DNA from: Poronia punctata
Taxonomy: Eukaryota > Ascomycota > Sordariomycetes > Xylariales > Xylariaceae
Direction of reading: 5' to 3'
Assembly: GCA_022579005.1 (NCBI GenBank)
Contig: MU401520.1
Location: 62,001 to 126,000 of the forward strand
DNA: 64,000 nt
Below the pieces are notes generated by a model that was not told the origin of the DNA, did no database searches, and saw only the letters and a list, made by a program, of their open reading frames with translations. How positions within the stretch are numbered: the stretch's first letter is position 1; the number at the start of each line of letters is the position of its first letter. Below are positions 20,278-33,273 of this stretch, piece by piece. Both the position numbers and the translations under genes were made by a program.

Positions 20278-23200
20278 TCAGTAATGTTGCCTCTGGCCCG
20301 AGTTCCGCCACGGTCCAGAAGGCGGCGGCATCTTTTCGAATCCCCACTCATTATTTTTAAAGGGCTGCTGCTTCGAGGTGAATTTGGCTTCGAATGGTTC
20401 GTAGATTTGCGGCATAAGCTGGGCTTGTGAACTATAAGGTAGTACAGTCCTCGATCTTGGCTTCCTAGGCTCGCCGCCCAACCCGCCACTCGAAGTCGGA
20501 CCGGAAGATTTCCTCTGGGCTTTGAGAATGTCGCGGAGTTCTTGTTCGTCGTTTGTGATCTGAGCTTTTAAGAAGCTGAGATCTTTCGGATCCTGAGTCA
20601 TGGCTAAAGCTTCCATTACAGGAACTCTGGGCGTATACGGGATATCCTTGACCTGGGGGGCGTATTTTTCGGGGACGATAGCTGGGTCGAGCAGGGCATC
20701 TCTTCCTTTCTCCAGAAGTTGTGTGATATCGATACTCTCACCGGGGTCGATGGGAGTCGGGTGGCTGGGCGTTACGCAGTCCATATCCACTTCTTTTCGA
20801 AGGACGTGGTCGATATCAATGGCCGAGAAGTATGCGCATGCTTGTGGTAAGTCGTTGATGCCGACTTGTTGAGCAAACATGGCTCGCGTCCAGAGATTGG
20901 ACACTTGGAGAGCCATGGCGGCCCGATATTTATCTTCGTCCTTGACCAGGTAACGAATCTCGTCGTGCACGGTGATGGCCAGGCGGGCCTTGATATTGAA
21001 GCGCCTGATCAGGTAGTCCATGGAGACAATGAGAAGGTGAAGATAGTCGACACCCGAGGATTGAATTGCCCAGTTAATACGTGAAGTGAGGTAGGCTCCC
21101 TTGCTGATGAAGCGGCCCATGAGTGCTTCCGTGATACCGGCTCCTAAGACAGGCGTCCGCGGTTGCTCTTGTTCGGCGAATTCTTCCAACTTGTTGAAGA
21201 CGAAGGACTCGGTGCCACCTCTCCAAAACGGCCTCTTGTATAGTGTTTTCCGGTTAGTTTTCGTGCCCTTGGTGGTGGCGTAGAGCTTGCCAGCGACAGT
21301 GAGCGTCTCCTTTTCGGACAAGTTGGGATTGAACTGTCTCAATAGTGTGGCGGCAAACTTTAGTCCGGCGCCGTAGATACGACCGTAATTGAATACCTTG
21401 GCATCGTTTCGCGTAATGCCGAGGATAGAAGCTGTCCGGGAGTGCAGGTCGGTGCCTGCGGCTTTGGTCCCTTCGAGAGTCATGAAGCCTATCGCATTTC
21501 CACCATGGAGTTTGAACGTAGCGTCGCCGACAACACTGGCAATCCATAGCTCTTCCGAATCGACATCGGCACCGACGAATGAATACCCTGGAGGCGCTTT
21601 GACCATAGCCTTCAGTTCCGATCCCACCCTGTTTTTCTTGGCATTACTTGCTGTCAACCAAGTATTTTCTACCGCCCTTCTGGTGATGGTCCCCATGGGG
21701 ATAATCTGAGGCAAGATAAATCCACTCTCGTCCGCTGAGGCCTTCTTGCTGGCATGGTCTCTATCCGATTCATAAACAACCATCTGCGACATGATCCGAT
21801 CTCGGGCGCTAATCCAATAAGAGCACGACGCGTTCATGTCGAGGGCTTCTTTAGCGTACGGATACTCGGACGAGAGCGTTCCTTTATCAAAGTAAGGAAG
21901 ATAGGCCTTGGCCAACGGACTACCGCATCTCGCAGTCGGGCCATCTTTGTGAGGTAGCTTGAAATATAGAGCCTTGTTGTCGTTCTTCAACGATTCTACA
22001 GTTTCGTCGGAAAAGTCGCATCGAACAAGCTGCGTTTCACTGTACTTTGCCGCATCCTCGAGTGGTACCCTGAATGTCCAGCCATACTTATCAGACCAGT
22101 GCAAGGGATAGCCATCCCAGGCAAGTCGCAATAAGAGAGGCGCTATACGTGTCCTAACTGATAGGTTCATAGGACTTTCGAGCTTGGGAAACAGGTCCTT
22201 GTACCATCGTGGCATGCCTGGCTTCTTCTGCCGGGCCGCAGGCCTAGGTGGATCAGACTTCTTCTTGCCCTTCACCATCCTGATTTCTTGGCCAGACCAA
22301 TCGAGTTGCTTCAACCATGGATCTGTGCCCCACACCTGCTCATCGTCTTTTAATTTCGCTGCTTTCTCTGCAAGGCCAACCAGTCGCTCCTGAACAGCGT
22401 CGGACAACTTGTGGTAGGCTGCTTCTCCATTTGCAAGGTAGGAATCCCAAGATCGGTTGACGGGTAGGATGACGGAGGAGAGATGTCGCAAGGCCGCGAA
22501 GCTGACGGGATGGGGGCAAACCTGTAGGAAATTGGGGAAGACTATCTTGTAAACTCGATGTGTGATGGCCACATCTGCAGCACAGTAGTCCAGGAGCTCA
22601 TCCAGCTTATTTACGACGCCCTCACAGTTCAACTGACCAAAGTCGTTTCGGATGCCCTTGTCAATGGTGACTTTTAGATGGAACTTGGCAACGTCCCTCA
22701 GTGAATTAATCGAGCTTCGTTCCACCCAGAGTTCTTCTTCGTCTTCTCGTAAAGTACCGCTTGCCAGAATATTTGCAAGATCCAAGTCGTTGGTTTCCTT
22801 TGCTATCTTGTCGCGCAATTCCCTACTCTTCTTGTGTTTCATCCATGTCGGCCGCTGCTGAGAACACATGCCGTTGACTGCGACATGTAGAGACATGGTA
22901 TCCAAGAAGGAGTTCCTCGTCTGTTCCAAGTCGTATTCTTCGAGGATCCTAGCACGGTCATACCCAATGTTGTGGCCCACAATGATCCTCTCGCGACTTG
23001 GGTCACCCATGGGAATTAAATGCTTGTCGGTCTCGGATTCGCCCAATAGCCAAGGGGATAGCCATGCATACCAAGCGGTTGGGCTCATCGCACAGGCCAT
23101 AACGGCATATGAGCTCTCTTTCCACAACACTTCGACGTCAAAGGAAAGCATATTCTCGAGGGGAGCATCCACGGGAGTTGGTTCGGAGCCATCCGCAGGA

Positions 23201-23802
23201 TATCTAGTCCATCCACTCCGCTTTATCCATTTGGTCGGGCGGGCCGGGGCATTCTGTATCGCAAACTGCTTCGCATAGCTTAGGAAGGGCTCGGCGCAGT
23301 CAAGGCCGAGTTTATGGAAATGCTCGTCTAGCGTGTCTCCCTGTAGCGGCGGAACGTCGAACGCAATGGGCGCGGTATTGTCGGTATTCTTCCCCAGCAG
23401 ATTATGGCGTCGCAGATGATCTTTGGACAGCTCTACGAGCTCTTTCGGCGGAGGCTTGCTACCATTTGGGAAGATTTGCTCGTACACATGGGAGCTTAGG
23501 TGTTGCACTCCTATCTCGTTGAATCGGGCTTGTGACGGAACTACGATAGGTTAGAGGGGTGTTCACATATGGGAGCCCGCATCTTCAAACTGACCGGCCA
23601 GGCTGCTATGGCGAGCATGAGACGAGCTGTAGTCTGGGACCGGCGCGACAGTCGCAGCTGCAGTAGTCTGCCGTCTGGCCTGGGACAGTGCGGTCAAGCG
23701 CAAGGGTAGAGGCAAGGCATGACATTGCGCGTGGTGTTTTGCTAGACGTGCAAAGTTGGTATTCGATGCGCTTCGTACGCAGCTACCGGCATTGTGTAGC
23801 AT
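20278..23802 (-). CDS. MIP1: Mitochondrial DNA polymerase gamma catalytic subunit
   Basis: Exons 23802..23595 and 23540..20278 (54-nt intron with CTAAC branch, phase 1) give 1156 residues. The N-terminus (MLHNAGSCVRSASN...) is rich in Arg, Ser and Ala with no acidic residues, a mitochondrial presequence. I chose ATG 23802 because it has a purine at -3; in-frame ATGs at 23871 and 23997 are alternatives. Exonuclease motifs are FDVE (Asp204/Glu206), GHNIGYD (about 258-264) and YCAAD. Polymerase motifs are A (VGADVDSEELW), B (RNDAKVFNYGRIYG) and C (VHDE, 928-930), the family-A gamma pattern. About 226 residues follow motif C, like the C-terminal extension of yeast Mip1. It replicates and proofreads mitochondrial DNA. 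Confidence 0.96.
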
Positions 23803-25327
23803 CGCTACCTTACAGCCAGGAACATGGCGTGGCGTCTGAAGGGCGTTGGACGAAGCAATGGTTGGATTCATGTAATAAAGCGATAAGATTTCTTGCGTGA
23901 TGGAGCCCCTTGGACCATTTGCCAAGGCTGATTCGAGCGGGAGCTGAAGTGACTGGCGAATTAAGAGCCCCACTTGATTACCTACAAGCGCATCCACAAT
24001 TGCACTAACCTTACCTCATAGCTTACACAGGTTGCAGCTGGCATACAACTGTTGACTCTTCCTTGCGATCTCTACCTAGCTCGTACCTCCTTCAACCTAC
24101 CTTCATTTACCTAACCTACGTGCCTACCTCAATTCCCTCCATCTACACGTAGGTATTACACGTACTCGGACGTTACGTAGCACCGAGTAGATGGCCTAGA
24201 AATGTGATTACATATACACCTGACTACTCCACTCGTACGTCGCCGAATGAACATCCTATAATTCATCTTAGCGTGGTGTTCACTTTTCACCCACAGTGAC
24301 ACCGTACACGCCACTCAAGATCCTGTAAGACGAAACACCTACATCGATCCTGCATCTATTGTGTCACCGCAATGTGAGGAGAAGCGCGGCCAGGTTCCAG
24401 ATAAGCTTTGACTGCTGAAATCATACTCACGTCTTCAAGACCTGTGTCAACGTTTAACCAAGGCTCTATAATTCCTTCGGTCAGGTTACTTGGCTACCAC
24501 GGCGCGGGGGTCAAGAGTCAAGACCAACACTAAGTACATACGTAACAGTCCATAGCCTACCGCTACCGGTGGGGGAGTCATGAACAGCTCCCTGGTGATG
24601 TCGATATCCTCATACTTCAACATGAAGGTTTCTCCGGATGATGTGCTCCATCTTAAACATTTCGGATAGTCGCGCGACATCCCCGCCCCTACGGTCAGAG
24701 CCGAAACGATATATCTATTCCGTTCCGAAACCATTCGCAACGCGGCGCAGACCTTCTGCATCGTGTTCCCATATGCATGTAGCTGAAGAGTCGGCTATGC
24801 AGGTCCGGATTTCGACCCCCTGAGTCCCGGTTTGATGCCATTCTCCCTTGAATCCCCCAGTATTAACCCGGTGCCGCATATAAACTTGCATATGTACGAT
24901 ATGCGCGCAGCATAAGACGACTCGGGTGTGGTCCATGGTTCAGATCTTTTATTTTCACATGGCGAAATGCAGAGGATAGTTGCACAATTCAGTTTCTGAC
25001 CTGCACTGAGTGTTCCACAGAGATGCTCTCGACAGTGGCAACAGCTATCCATCGTCGTCTTTTCTGGTTTCGGGCTTTCTATTGGTACGGCCGTGAAGTG
25101 TCGCAAGAATATCCAGCCAAAATAATCTCGTGGGGCACAGCGGTCATGGCAAGTTACTCAGGTACCGTTGTACCCAGTAGGCGCCGTGGGATGGATTCCT
25201 ACATCTACATATATCCGAGAAGGCGCGTGGCGACTACCTCGAGAAATGCCGTACCAACTTAAACACGTGGAGGGGCCCGACAAATACGCGCCTCCAAAAG
25301 TCGACACAGGGAGTCCAAGTCCACATT
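23803..25327. other. Divergent intergenic region, MIP1 to MFS
   Basis: No gene is recognised. Minus-strand frames at 24486-25106 overlap plus-strand ones and show no signature. The part next to 23800 may be MIP1 5' UTR, as the frame there is open to 23997. Several CTACGT/TACGTA strings occur near 24150-24250. Confidence 0.5.
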
Positions 25328-27058
25328 ATGGCAACCCCTACGTTACAATCATCCTACCAAGTGACGAGTCCTGGCGCTGTGAGAAGGGGTGGCAACGGTG
25401 ATGGCGACGAGATTACGACAGGCAGCAGCAGCGGCAGTAGCAGCAATAGCGACATGGAGAAGAATCATGGACGTGACCCTCGGGCTTGCCTGTTTCTCGG
25501 GAAGCCGATGACTATCGCTCATGAACTGGCCTTCTTCGCCATTGTCTCGACAGCTAACTTCACCCCTCGTAGGTTAGCCCTTCAAACGTCTATCATGTCC
25601 AGTCTCCCCGCTCTTACTCGATCCTCTGCGCAGACACGTGCTTCACCCATCTAATTATTGTGGCTAGACTGTGGTTTCCACCAAGCACTTTGCATATTGC
25701 AGCTCATAGCAGACGATTTAAACGTCACCCGGCCGGCACAGCTAGTATGGCTGATGGCGGGATATGGCCTCACGACCGGAACATTCATCCTTCTTGCCGG
25801 ACGACTGGGGGATATTTACGGTTATAAGCGACTGTTCCTCATCGGAAATATTTGGTTCGCCTTGTTCTCGCTGCTTGCAGGTTTTTCCATATTCGCCCCC
25901 ATCGAGGCACGCTACCAAACATTCCTACTCGCTCGCGTGCTACAAGGCATCGGTCCGGCATTGATGGTACCTAATGGTGTCGCTCTCCTAGGTGTGACGT
26001 ACATTCCGGGGCCCCGCAAGGCCATGTTGTTTGCCATTTTTGGTGCCATGGCCCCTGCTTCGGCGGTGATAAGCCCGGCTGTGACAGGTTTGTTCGCCTT
26101 ACTATGGTGGCCGTATGCCTTTTGGGCCCTGGCGGTTGTATTGACTTTCGTGACGCTGGCCGGTTTATACTTGATACCAGACCCTACCGCACCTCCCCAG
26201 CACCAGGAAGATGTTACCACCCACAAGGGATTTCTCGGTCATTGTGCAGAAATCGACTTCCTGGGCGCCCTAGTCGGTATCTCCGGTTTGGTTCTCATCA
26301 GCGTGGCTGTGAATCAAGGCGGGCTAGTTAGTTGGCGATCTGGATACGTATCAGCCTTGTTGGTAGTCGGCGTTGTGCTGTGTATGGTCTTCATCGCTGT
26401 CGAAAAACATGCTCGCAAACCACTCATACCCCTCGAAGCGCTAAACCCAGGGGTTGCCTTCGTTTTGGTTGCTCTCGGGTGCGGCTGGGGTTGCTTCGGC
26501 ATCTACATTTACTATATATGGGAATTCTACGAAGTCTTACGGGGTGCATCGCCGCTTCTGGCCACAGCATGGCATAGTCCCATATTTGTCTCTGGAATCG
26601 CGGCCGCCTTGACGACAGGTTTCATCATCCATCGCGTCGGCCCGGCTGTCGTGATGGCACTTGCGCTTCTGGCCTTTACGGCTGGCACTGCATTGATTGC
26701 TACGACCCCTATCCACCAATCCTACTGGTTACAGACTTTCTTGTGCAATATCATCATCACATGGGGGATGGACTTGAGCTTTCCTGCTGCCACCCTCATG
26801 CTCTCGGACCTCGTGGCACCTGAACACCAGGGCATCGCGGCCAGTCTAGTCACCACGGTCGTGAACTATAGTGGCGCCCTCGCCCTCGGCATCGCCGGTA
26901 CTGTTGAGAGCCGCTTCAATGGCAATGGCCGAGATGCAGAAGACATACTTAGAGGCTATAGGGGTGCTTGGTACCTGGGTCTTTCTCTGGCTACTACGGG
27001 GTTTATAGTGAGCTCCGTTTTTGCCTACCGATTTTCAAAGTGTTCACGGGGACATTGA
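25328..27058 (+). CDS. MFS drug/proton antiporter (DHA2/ATR1-like)
   Basis: Exons 25328..25568 and 25668..27058 (99-nt intron, phase 1) give 543 residues. A Ser/Gly-rich cytosolic N-terminus of about 55 residues precedes 12-14 hydrophobic segments. Signatures are the conserved loop GRLGDIYGYKRLFLIG (MFS motif A), LLARVLQGIGPALMVPNGVALLG (the motif B region with its Arg) and the motif C-like PASAVISPAVTG. The pattern of PTFxxxxxY-free ATR1-type sequences ('aminotriazole resistance protein' in many fungal annotations) fits best. These proteins export small toxic compounds across the plasma membrane using the proton gradient. It stands alone, with no biosynthetic neighbours within 5 kb. The mid-protein loop near 180-195 is the usual cytosolic linker. 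Confidence 0.9.
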
Positions 27059-29967
27059 GATTACAGTTTGGACTAGGCCCCCAGTCTATCTGAAGAAGTA
27101 GCTGGCTTCCGGAATTATGTGGAGGGACGATATAGTATCTCGCGCAAAGCATTTAATTTTCCATATACACAGATATACCTGCGGGCTAAGGGTGGCTGCC
27201 TGTCATTTCATTCAAATAAGAAGTTCGTTATATCTCCCTCAAGTTTTTTTTTTTTTTTTTTGAATACCTACTGTATGTCCCGGGACATAGGACGACATCA
27301 AATTTGCGCCGTGTCCTATCCATTCGAAACCACCGGAAGTGGTGTCGAGGTCGGGGGGCAACCGCAATCTAGCAACGGGCCAACAATATGTTTCTACTGC
27401 CTCACATAACACACAAGTACAGATGCGAAAGAGACTGAGATATTATCATGAAGTCATCTGTTGCCTCGGTCTCGGGTAATGGTTTTACCATTCTTCCCAA
27501 AGCAACACAGCGCTCATCAGATATTAATCTGCAGTGGAACAAACAATGTCTTATAAATCCCCGCACCACGCGGGTAATCCTAAAGAGATCTCAGACAAAA
27601 AAGAACCAAAAAATGGTCTTTTTTTCCCTTCTCTTCTCCCGGTAATTTGGTTTTGCATGTCCGTATCCTTTCCCGTCTTAAGATCTAATATAAATAGATG
27701 GCTTATCATTTGTTGTACGGGATCTTGTGTCACTGTGTGTCTTACATCTGCAGAAAGGGGGCGGGGAGACTAGATATCGGTGATGTATTGTTAGTGTTAC
27801 ACCATCACCATCTGATGATTCTGCAGCTGGTACTGCGCTCACGTTTTCTCCTGTGTCTTGAGTTCCGGGTAGATAGGTAGGTAGATATGCACCGGCACAT
27901 CTTCGGTCAGGTAGGGCGTGATACCTTGGTAAGCACCTGAGGCTACACGATGACTTTTGACCAGACGGCGGGAATTTTTATCCTTTTTCTCGGGCTCCCC
28001 GAAATACTCGTATCTAGGTACCTATCGTGCCGGCTACTATATCTATCTGCCTCTCTTTAATATTATAACGACTGTTCTCTCCTCTTCCCCTTTACAGACG
28101 GCTCTTGAGAGCTGTACCCTAGAGTTTGCGCCCCCTTCATCGTGCTGGAGTAAGTAGGTACCTAGTCAGTTAAGCGGAGAAGACCCTCCCCTCAGTTTCA
28201 ACCTGTTGATATAGGTTTATTTGAGAATTCGACATCGTCCTTGCGTTCACGGTGATGGTCTTATTCCGTTCGGCTCTACCTATTACTTGTCTATATTAAT
28301 TGCGATCTGGACGCATGATAAAAAAAAAATCCGATTTGATCTGTCTCTCTATCCTGCCCTTACCCGCGTAGTTAAGTACTTAGGTAGTTTACCGAGCTCA
28401 CTCATTGTTTCATTTAGCTGGCAATATTTATTATTGAATTACCTTACCTGCAACCTCCCGTCTGTTCCCTTCCAATCGGGGGATTTTTTTCATCTTTCAA
28501 TAAATACCTACCTCTGTGTAGCGTAGGTAGGTAGGTAGTTCTGGGTTAAGACGTACGGACTTCCGAAACCTACTTATCTAACTTACCTGCCGGTTATGGA
28601 TGGTGGTACAGAGGGGGTTTTCTCATCTTGTTGATGGTGAAAGTAGGCTTAGGGTCTAGAATATGACTACCTAGGTAGGTAGTAACTACTTAACCTTAGG
28701 TCAGTCTCTTGTAAAGGAGATTCTATCTATGTATCTTGGTGCCTACTTAGGTATGCTGCAGATGATGTTTGTACTGGCGGATATGGGTTTAATAGGGGAA
28801 TATCCCCCCCCCCCCCCTCTTTCTCCCTAAGTATCTTAGAAGTCTACCTCGTACTCTTCACTTCGATGGTCTGGTTTATTTATTCAGGATGAGGGGAGTA
28901 GGTAGGTAGGTAGGTAAGGCCGGGCAATAGAGATTACCGACTTTTTAATAGCTCCGGAAAAACACTTGCTTTTTCTTCTATCAGTAAATGAATTTCATCC
29001 AAAGTTGTAGACTCGCCCAATAGTTGCAATCACTTAACTCGATTCCGTTGCTTACTTGGCAGTATTTTCCCTTCCCCCTTTTTTCTTTTTTTCTTGGAGA
29101 CTGTCTGGATTGGTTAGTAATCAACATATCTCCTAGGACCAGTAAATCTAGAAGGTCCGTCTATCAGCTGGATCTTACTAATACGTCTCAATGCGGGGCT
29201 ATGTAGGTAGGTAGGTTAGTGAGTGCGGTTGTAACTGAAACGGGAGAAATTATCACGTGTAGATAGACGCGTGGTTGAAAGAGGAGGGCGGCGGTATTAA
29301 CATAATCGAATCCGACAACACTTCCTACTCTAATAGCATCCCCTTTAGACTTATGGCCTACCGGTGGTAAATAGGGGTTCGTTGTCAAATAATCCTTAGA
29401 AGCGGTAGTCCAGTGCCGGTGATCTTAGGAGAGGGACACCTAGGTACTGTAGGTAGTAATATCTGCGCAGACTCTTTTAAACCACATAGCCATGTCCATG
29501 CTCTATATATGGCAGCCGTATCCTACAGATTTTTCTCTCGGAGTAGCTTGGATCGGAGAATTTGCTAGGTTGTGAGATAGATGTAATAACCTTTACGAGC
29601 AATGAAACGTATGCGGGTTGGAGGCTTACATGACTTTGCTTAGATATCCCTGAAAAGGCTCCCGTATTTGATATGCAGAAGAACATATACACTAAGTAAT
29701 AGCATAATCAGAGTCATGTAAGAAAGGACCGGGTGGGAAAATGGATGTTTGATATAGCTTCATGATCAAGGTAAACTCACCAGAACTGTACCATGACAAG
29801 GTCAGCCCTTCTTCAACTAGAGAGAAAATCAACACAACACACCTCATGTCCTATAAGACAGCATTAGGCACTACCTATGTAGGCAACCACACAGACCTAC
29901 ATGATCAATAGGGGTGCCGCCGTGCCAGTATCAAGGTACCTAGGTAACCCCCCCATTAACCCATGGT

Positions 29968-30005
29968 ACATCCCTACATCCCTACATCCCTACATCCCTA
30001 CATCC
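29968..30005 (+). repeat. (ACATCCCT)n octamer tandem repeat
   Basis: Four and a half perfect units, then diverged ACCTCCCT units. Confidence 0.95.
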
Positions 30006-30076
30006 TTACCTCCCTACCTCCCCAGGGCCTGTAACCAAACAGATATACCTTTGCAACCTAGCATATCAATAACAGG

Positions 30077-30484
30077 AGCCAAGTGGCCTAGTGGTAGAGG
30101 TTCGTCCTCAAGGACCATTAGGTTGCAGGTTCAGATACGGATCCAGCTGGGTTTGATTTCCCTCCCAACCCCTACCTTTCAGACCCAGGTGGCCTAGGAA
30201 GGGAAGTTGTACAGTGTCTGGGGAAGAGGGGGAAGAAAGGGAAAAAGCGACACCGGACGCGGTGTTTGCAGTTTCTCTAGCTTCCCACCCTCCCCCCCAC
30301 CCTTACATATGTCCAACTTCCTTTCTAAGGCGCCCGAGATCTCTGAGGTATAGGTGGCAAGGGGAGATTAGGCAGGCGAAGCAGTGCTGGAACACATCCG
30401 CAAAGAAATACCCGTGTAGCGAAAGCTGGGCGCGCTGTAGCTAAGGTCCCTGATAAGAACCTTAGACAGGGCGTTTTTTTTTTT
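30077..30484 (+). mobile_element. tRNA-derived SINE-like element
   Basis: TGGCCTAGTGG at 30084-30094 is a perfect match to the internal Pol III A box (TGGCNNAGTGG). GGTTCAGATAC begins at 30128, 44 bases downstream, the A-to-B spacing of a tRNA gene, and is a diverged B box. The tRNA-like head (about 30077-30150) is followed by unrelated sequence. The element ends with a perfect hairpin (CTAAGGT at 30441 / ACCTTAG at 30459) and an 11-base T run (30474-30484), a Pol III terminator. Tail and head together give about 408 bp. No cloverleaf can be drawn, so it is not a functional tRNA. Target-site duplications were not clear. Confidence 0.55.
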
Positions 30485-32034
30485 GATCTATACACCCCTG
30501 CTCTTAGTGTTTTGTTAACAAACAAGATTAACAATGCCACTTAACAATTAAATGCCACCATGCGGCATATCAATTATACGTCTTGCACTGCTTGAAGAGG
30601 GTAACTAACTACATGCCCGGATACCTTTGACTCTAACAGAATAATCGCAGTTTTGCATACATTTCTAGTTGTGTTTTCCTCTGTCAAAGCAACCGTCACC
30701 AGAGGATTTGCAGTCCTTCCTTACCTACAACGTCAACACAACTCAATTGAGATCAGCAACATAATTGAAGCACAATCTCAACACAAGCAGCAAAGAAACA
30801 TGACCACTTGGCCACGTAGAGGTAGCCTACACTTGCTAGGTACTTGGGTTACTGGTAAGTACGTCATAGGTAAGTACCTACGTGAGAGTCCATGCACGTA
30901 GGCCATGCCCTTTTTTCTCTATTCCCTTGTCTAGAAACACACATGCAAATTAGCCTCAAAGGATAAGTGGAATGCAGATGTTAGGCGGTTAAAGACCAAA
31001 CCTGGGGCAAAGGTTATTTTGCAAGTCGGACAAGGCTGCAAAGTCGGAACATAAGAGGCCAAGTACAAGTGTGTTGTATTGCAGTACCTGAGTACCTACC
31101 TACCTAAATCAAGGCTATTAATAATGTAAATACTCCCAGAAAGAAATGCCAGGAGACGTCGGATTTTCTAGAGCACGTAGTACGTTAAGTAGACAAACAG
31201 CAACAATGAGACTTAAACAGTCTGTTATTGCGCCCCATTCAAAGATCTGGACGTCGAGCAGGTCACGTGGCAAAAGCCGAGAAGAAGGAGCCATGTACCC
31301 AAAAGACACGTGTGTTTTTCCGGCATTCAATGGTTGAGCCTTCCAGGAAAGGATTCTGTCCTCCGATACATGTAGGAGTTCCGGCCTTTGTTGATATGCT
31401 GTCCCACAGTGTGGTATAACGTCGAGTGTTCAAACGCATTGAACAATGTACCAGTCCTCTTTACAAATAATGTCAAGCGGAGCAATTGAAGTTTGATCAA
31501 AATCCATCGAGGTGTCCAGTGGACGTCGAGCAAAGTGGCCGTCGAGCAAAATCCGCTTGAGTTACCATATGGCAGGAACATCCATAGAGAATAGGTTATT
31601 TGAGTTGAAGACCAATCAGTTATACAAACGGGAGAGCTAGGGAATGGCACAGTGTATTACTTTTCAAATCCGTTTGATATGCCGAGGGATATGTTGCTAA
31701 CTAGAAAGTGTTCCGTGTTTCTCTAGTAGATACGAAAAGAAGGTGACCACAGAAGTTCATTAGCCAAGTCTCGAGGCTAGGCTGGGGCCTGGGGGCTGGC
31801 ATCCTGCCTGGATGAGCTTTGCCACATGTCTTGGGGGACTACCTACTTAGTTGTAGGCGTCTCCTGGGGTGCGAACCGGCTGGGGATGAAGTCGTTGTAT
31901 ACCGCTCAGCCTAGCAGTTTGGCAACACTCTTTAACAAGATAAGTGAAACATGGACAGGCGGGGGCACCCGAACAAGGCGCCGTTGCATACTTACGTAAA
32001 GCACGAAGGAATGATGCTGACAGACGGACCGCGT

Positions 32035-32064
32035 GGGGTGGTGGGGTGGTGGGGTGGTGGGGTG
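32035..32064 (+). repeat. (GGGGTGGT)n octamer tandem repeat
   Basis: Three and a half units. The G runs could form a quadruplex on the plus strand. Confidence 0.9.
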
Positions 32065-33273
32065 AATAACCCCCTCGTATCAAGCAAGTATAGCTCAATC
32101 TCAGCGCTTTATTACCTAAGCTTTTATGTTTGGCGAAGATATTTCAGTGCGTGGCATATTCCGTTCTGTATTTCGTTCAAGTGTAGTATCTTCACGAGTC
32201 TATTGTACCATAGCTTCCGTTTCCATTCAGAGAGTGGCGAGACCAATCTCGAGGCAGGGGGCTTGACAAACTTAAAGTCGATAATGTGGTGGTGGTACTA
32301 ACCTTGGTCAATCCAGCTTTGTTATGCATCATAACATACGTAATGTAGACAAGCGAATGTAACCGGGATGATTATTACGTTGACCGAGTCCTTCATCACA
32401 TCTGTGCCCTTCTTCAGCCTTTGGACCAAGCAGACACTCTATTTGTGGTACTTGGAAGCAAAACTCGAAGAAGAATCCTTCATTCATCATGTCCTGGCAA
32501 TCAGTTGGCAGGAACCGGCAAGCTGGGGCATTGTGCCTTTTTGGACTGTTTAGTCGGACAGAGATTGCGGCAAGCTTTTTGACGTTATACAAGGCGGTGA
32601 ACCTTGGGCAAATTTTTTCGTAATACGGCCGGTGCTAATACGGGTTATTTGCCAGTCGACTAAGAGTCTAAGACAATGGAGGCGTTCATTCTCATCCTCA
32701 AGTTTAGACGGATTGTAGGGAAAGGGCATACAACCTTCCTGTATTGTAAACCCGATAAGGGCCTTGTTGTAGGAAGGAGCAAACATCTCGTGGCCCCAAA
32801 GGACTAGCCTGAATGGAAGGCTTCTGACCAGGAGATTGTGAAATAAGGTCCGTGGGTGTAGATGGGAGAAAGCGAGGCTCTGCTTATATCCTTAATCCCT
32901 CTACCTTGATAGGTTGGATTGCCAGTAGCCTGGACTACCTATTCACGTCAGCCCGGGCTCAATAGGAATTCAGGATTGGGGGTTTTCCTTGCTGGTGGAC
33001 TTGTATAAATAAGTAAGGATATTCTATTCCCTTGTCTTTCGATTCCCACACTTCGAGAGCCGAGAAGTGTGAGCGCATCCTTCCCGACGGCATGCCATAG
33101 GATGCTTCACCGATTCTGAAAATAAAGTAAAAGATACTCCATACTCAAGACCGTCTGCCCCACAGCACTCTGGATTGGTAAAGACCACAGAGGTCTTTGC
33201 CGTAGGTATCGGCAAGTTCCAATACACACGGAAAAGCAGGCGGAGTACCTAAGGCTACATTTCCCCCTCCAAC

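Larger units (their letters stand above)
27059..33273. other. 6-kb gene-poor region
   Basis: No credible protein-coding gene is visible. All frames are under about 120 codons and none shows a family signature. The stretch is AT-rich and studded with TAGG/CCTA tracts (28155, 28529, 28672, 28902, 29205, 31095). It also has a 14-base C run near 28804, two octamer microsatellites, a T run at 27246 and one tRNA-derived element. The last 300 bases should hold the RING-gene promoter. Confidence 0.55.

Noticed and set aside
1..27058. Secondary-metabolite cluster made of the NRPS-like reductase, P450 and MFS exporter
   Set aside because: The three are 13 and 9 kb apart with unrelated genes (FIT, lysozyme, MIP1) and relics between, and no pathway regulator is seen.
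29968..32064. Octamer repeats as a CRISPR-like or telomere-like array
   Set aside because: Units are contiguous, with no spacers, and do not match TTAGGG; ordinary microsatellites. CRISPR is not expected in a fungal nucleus.
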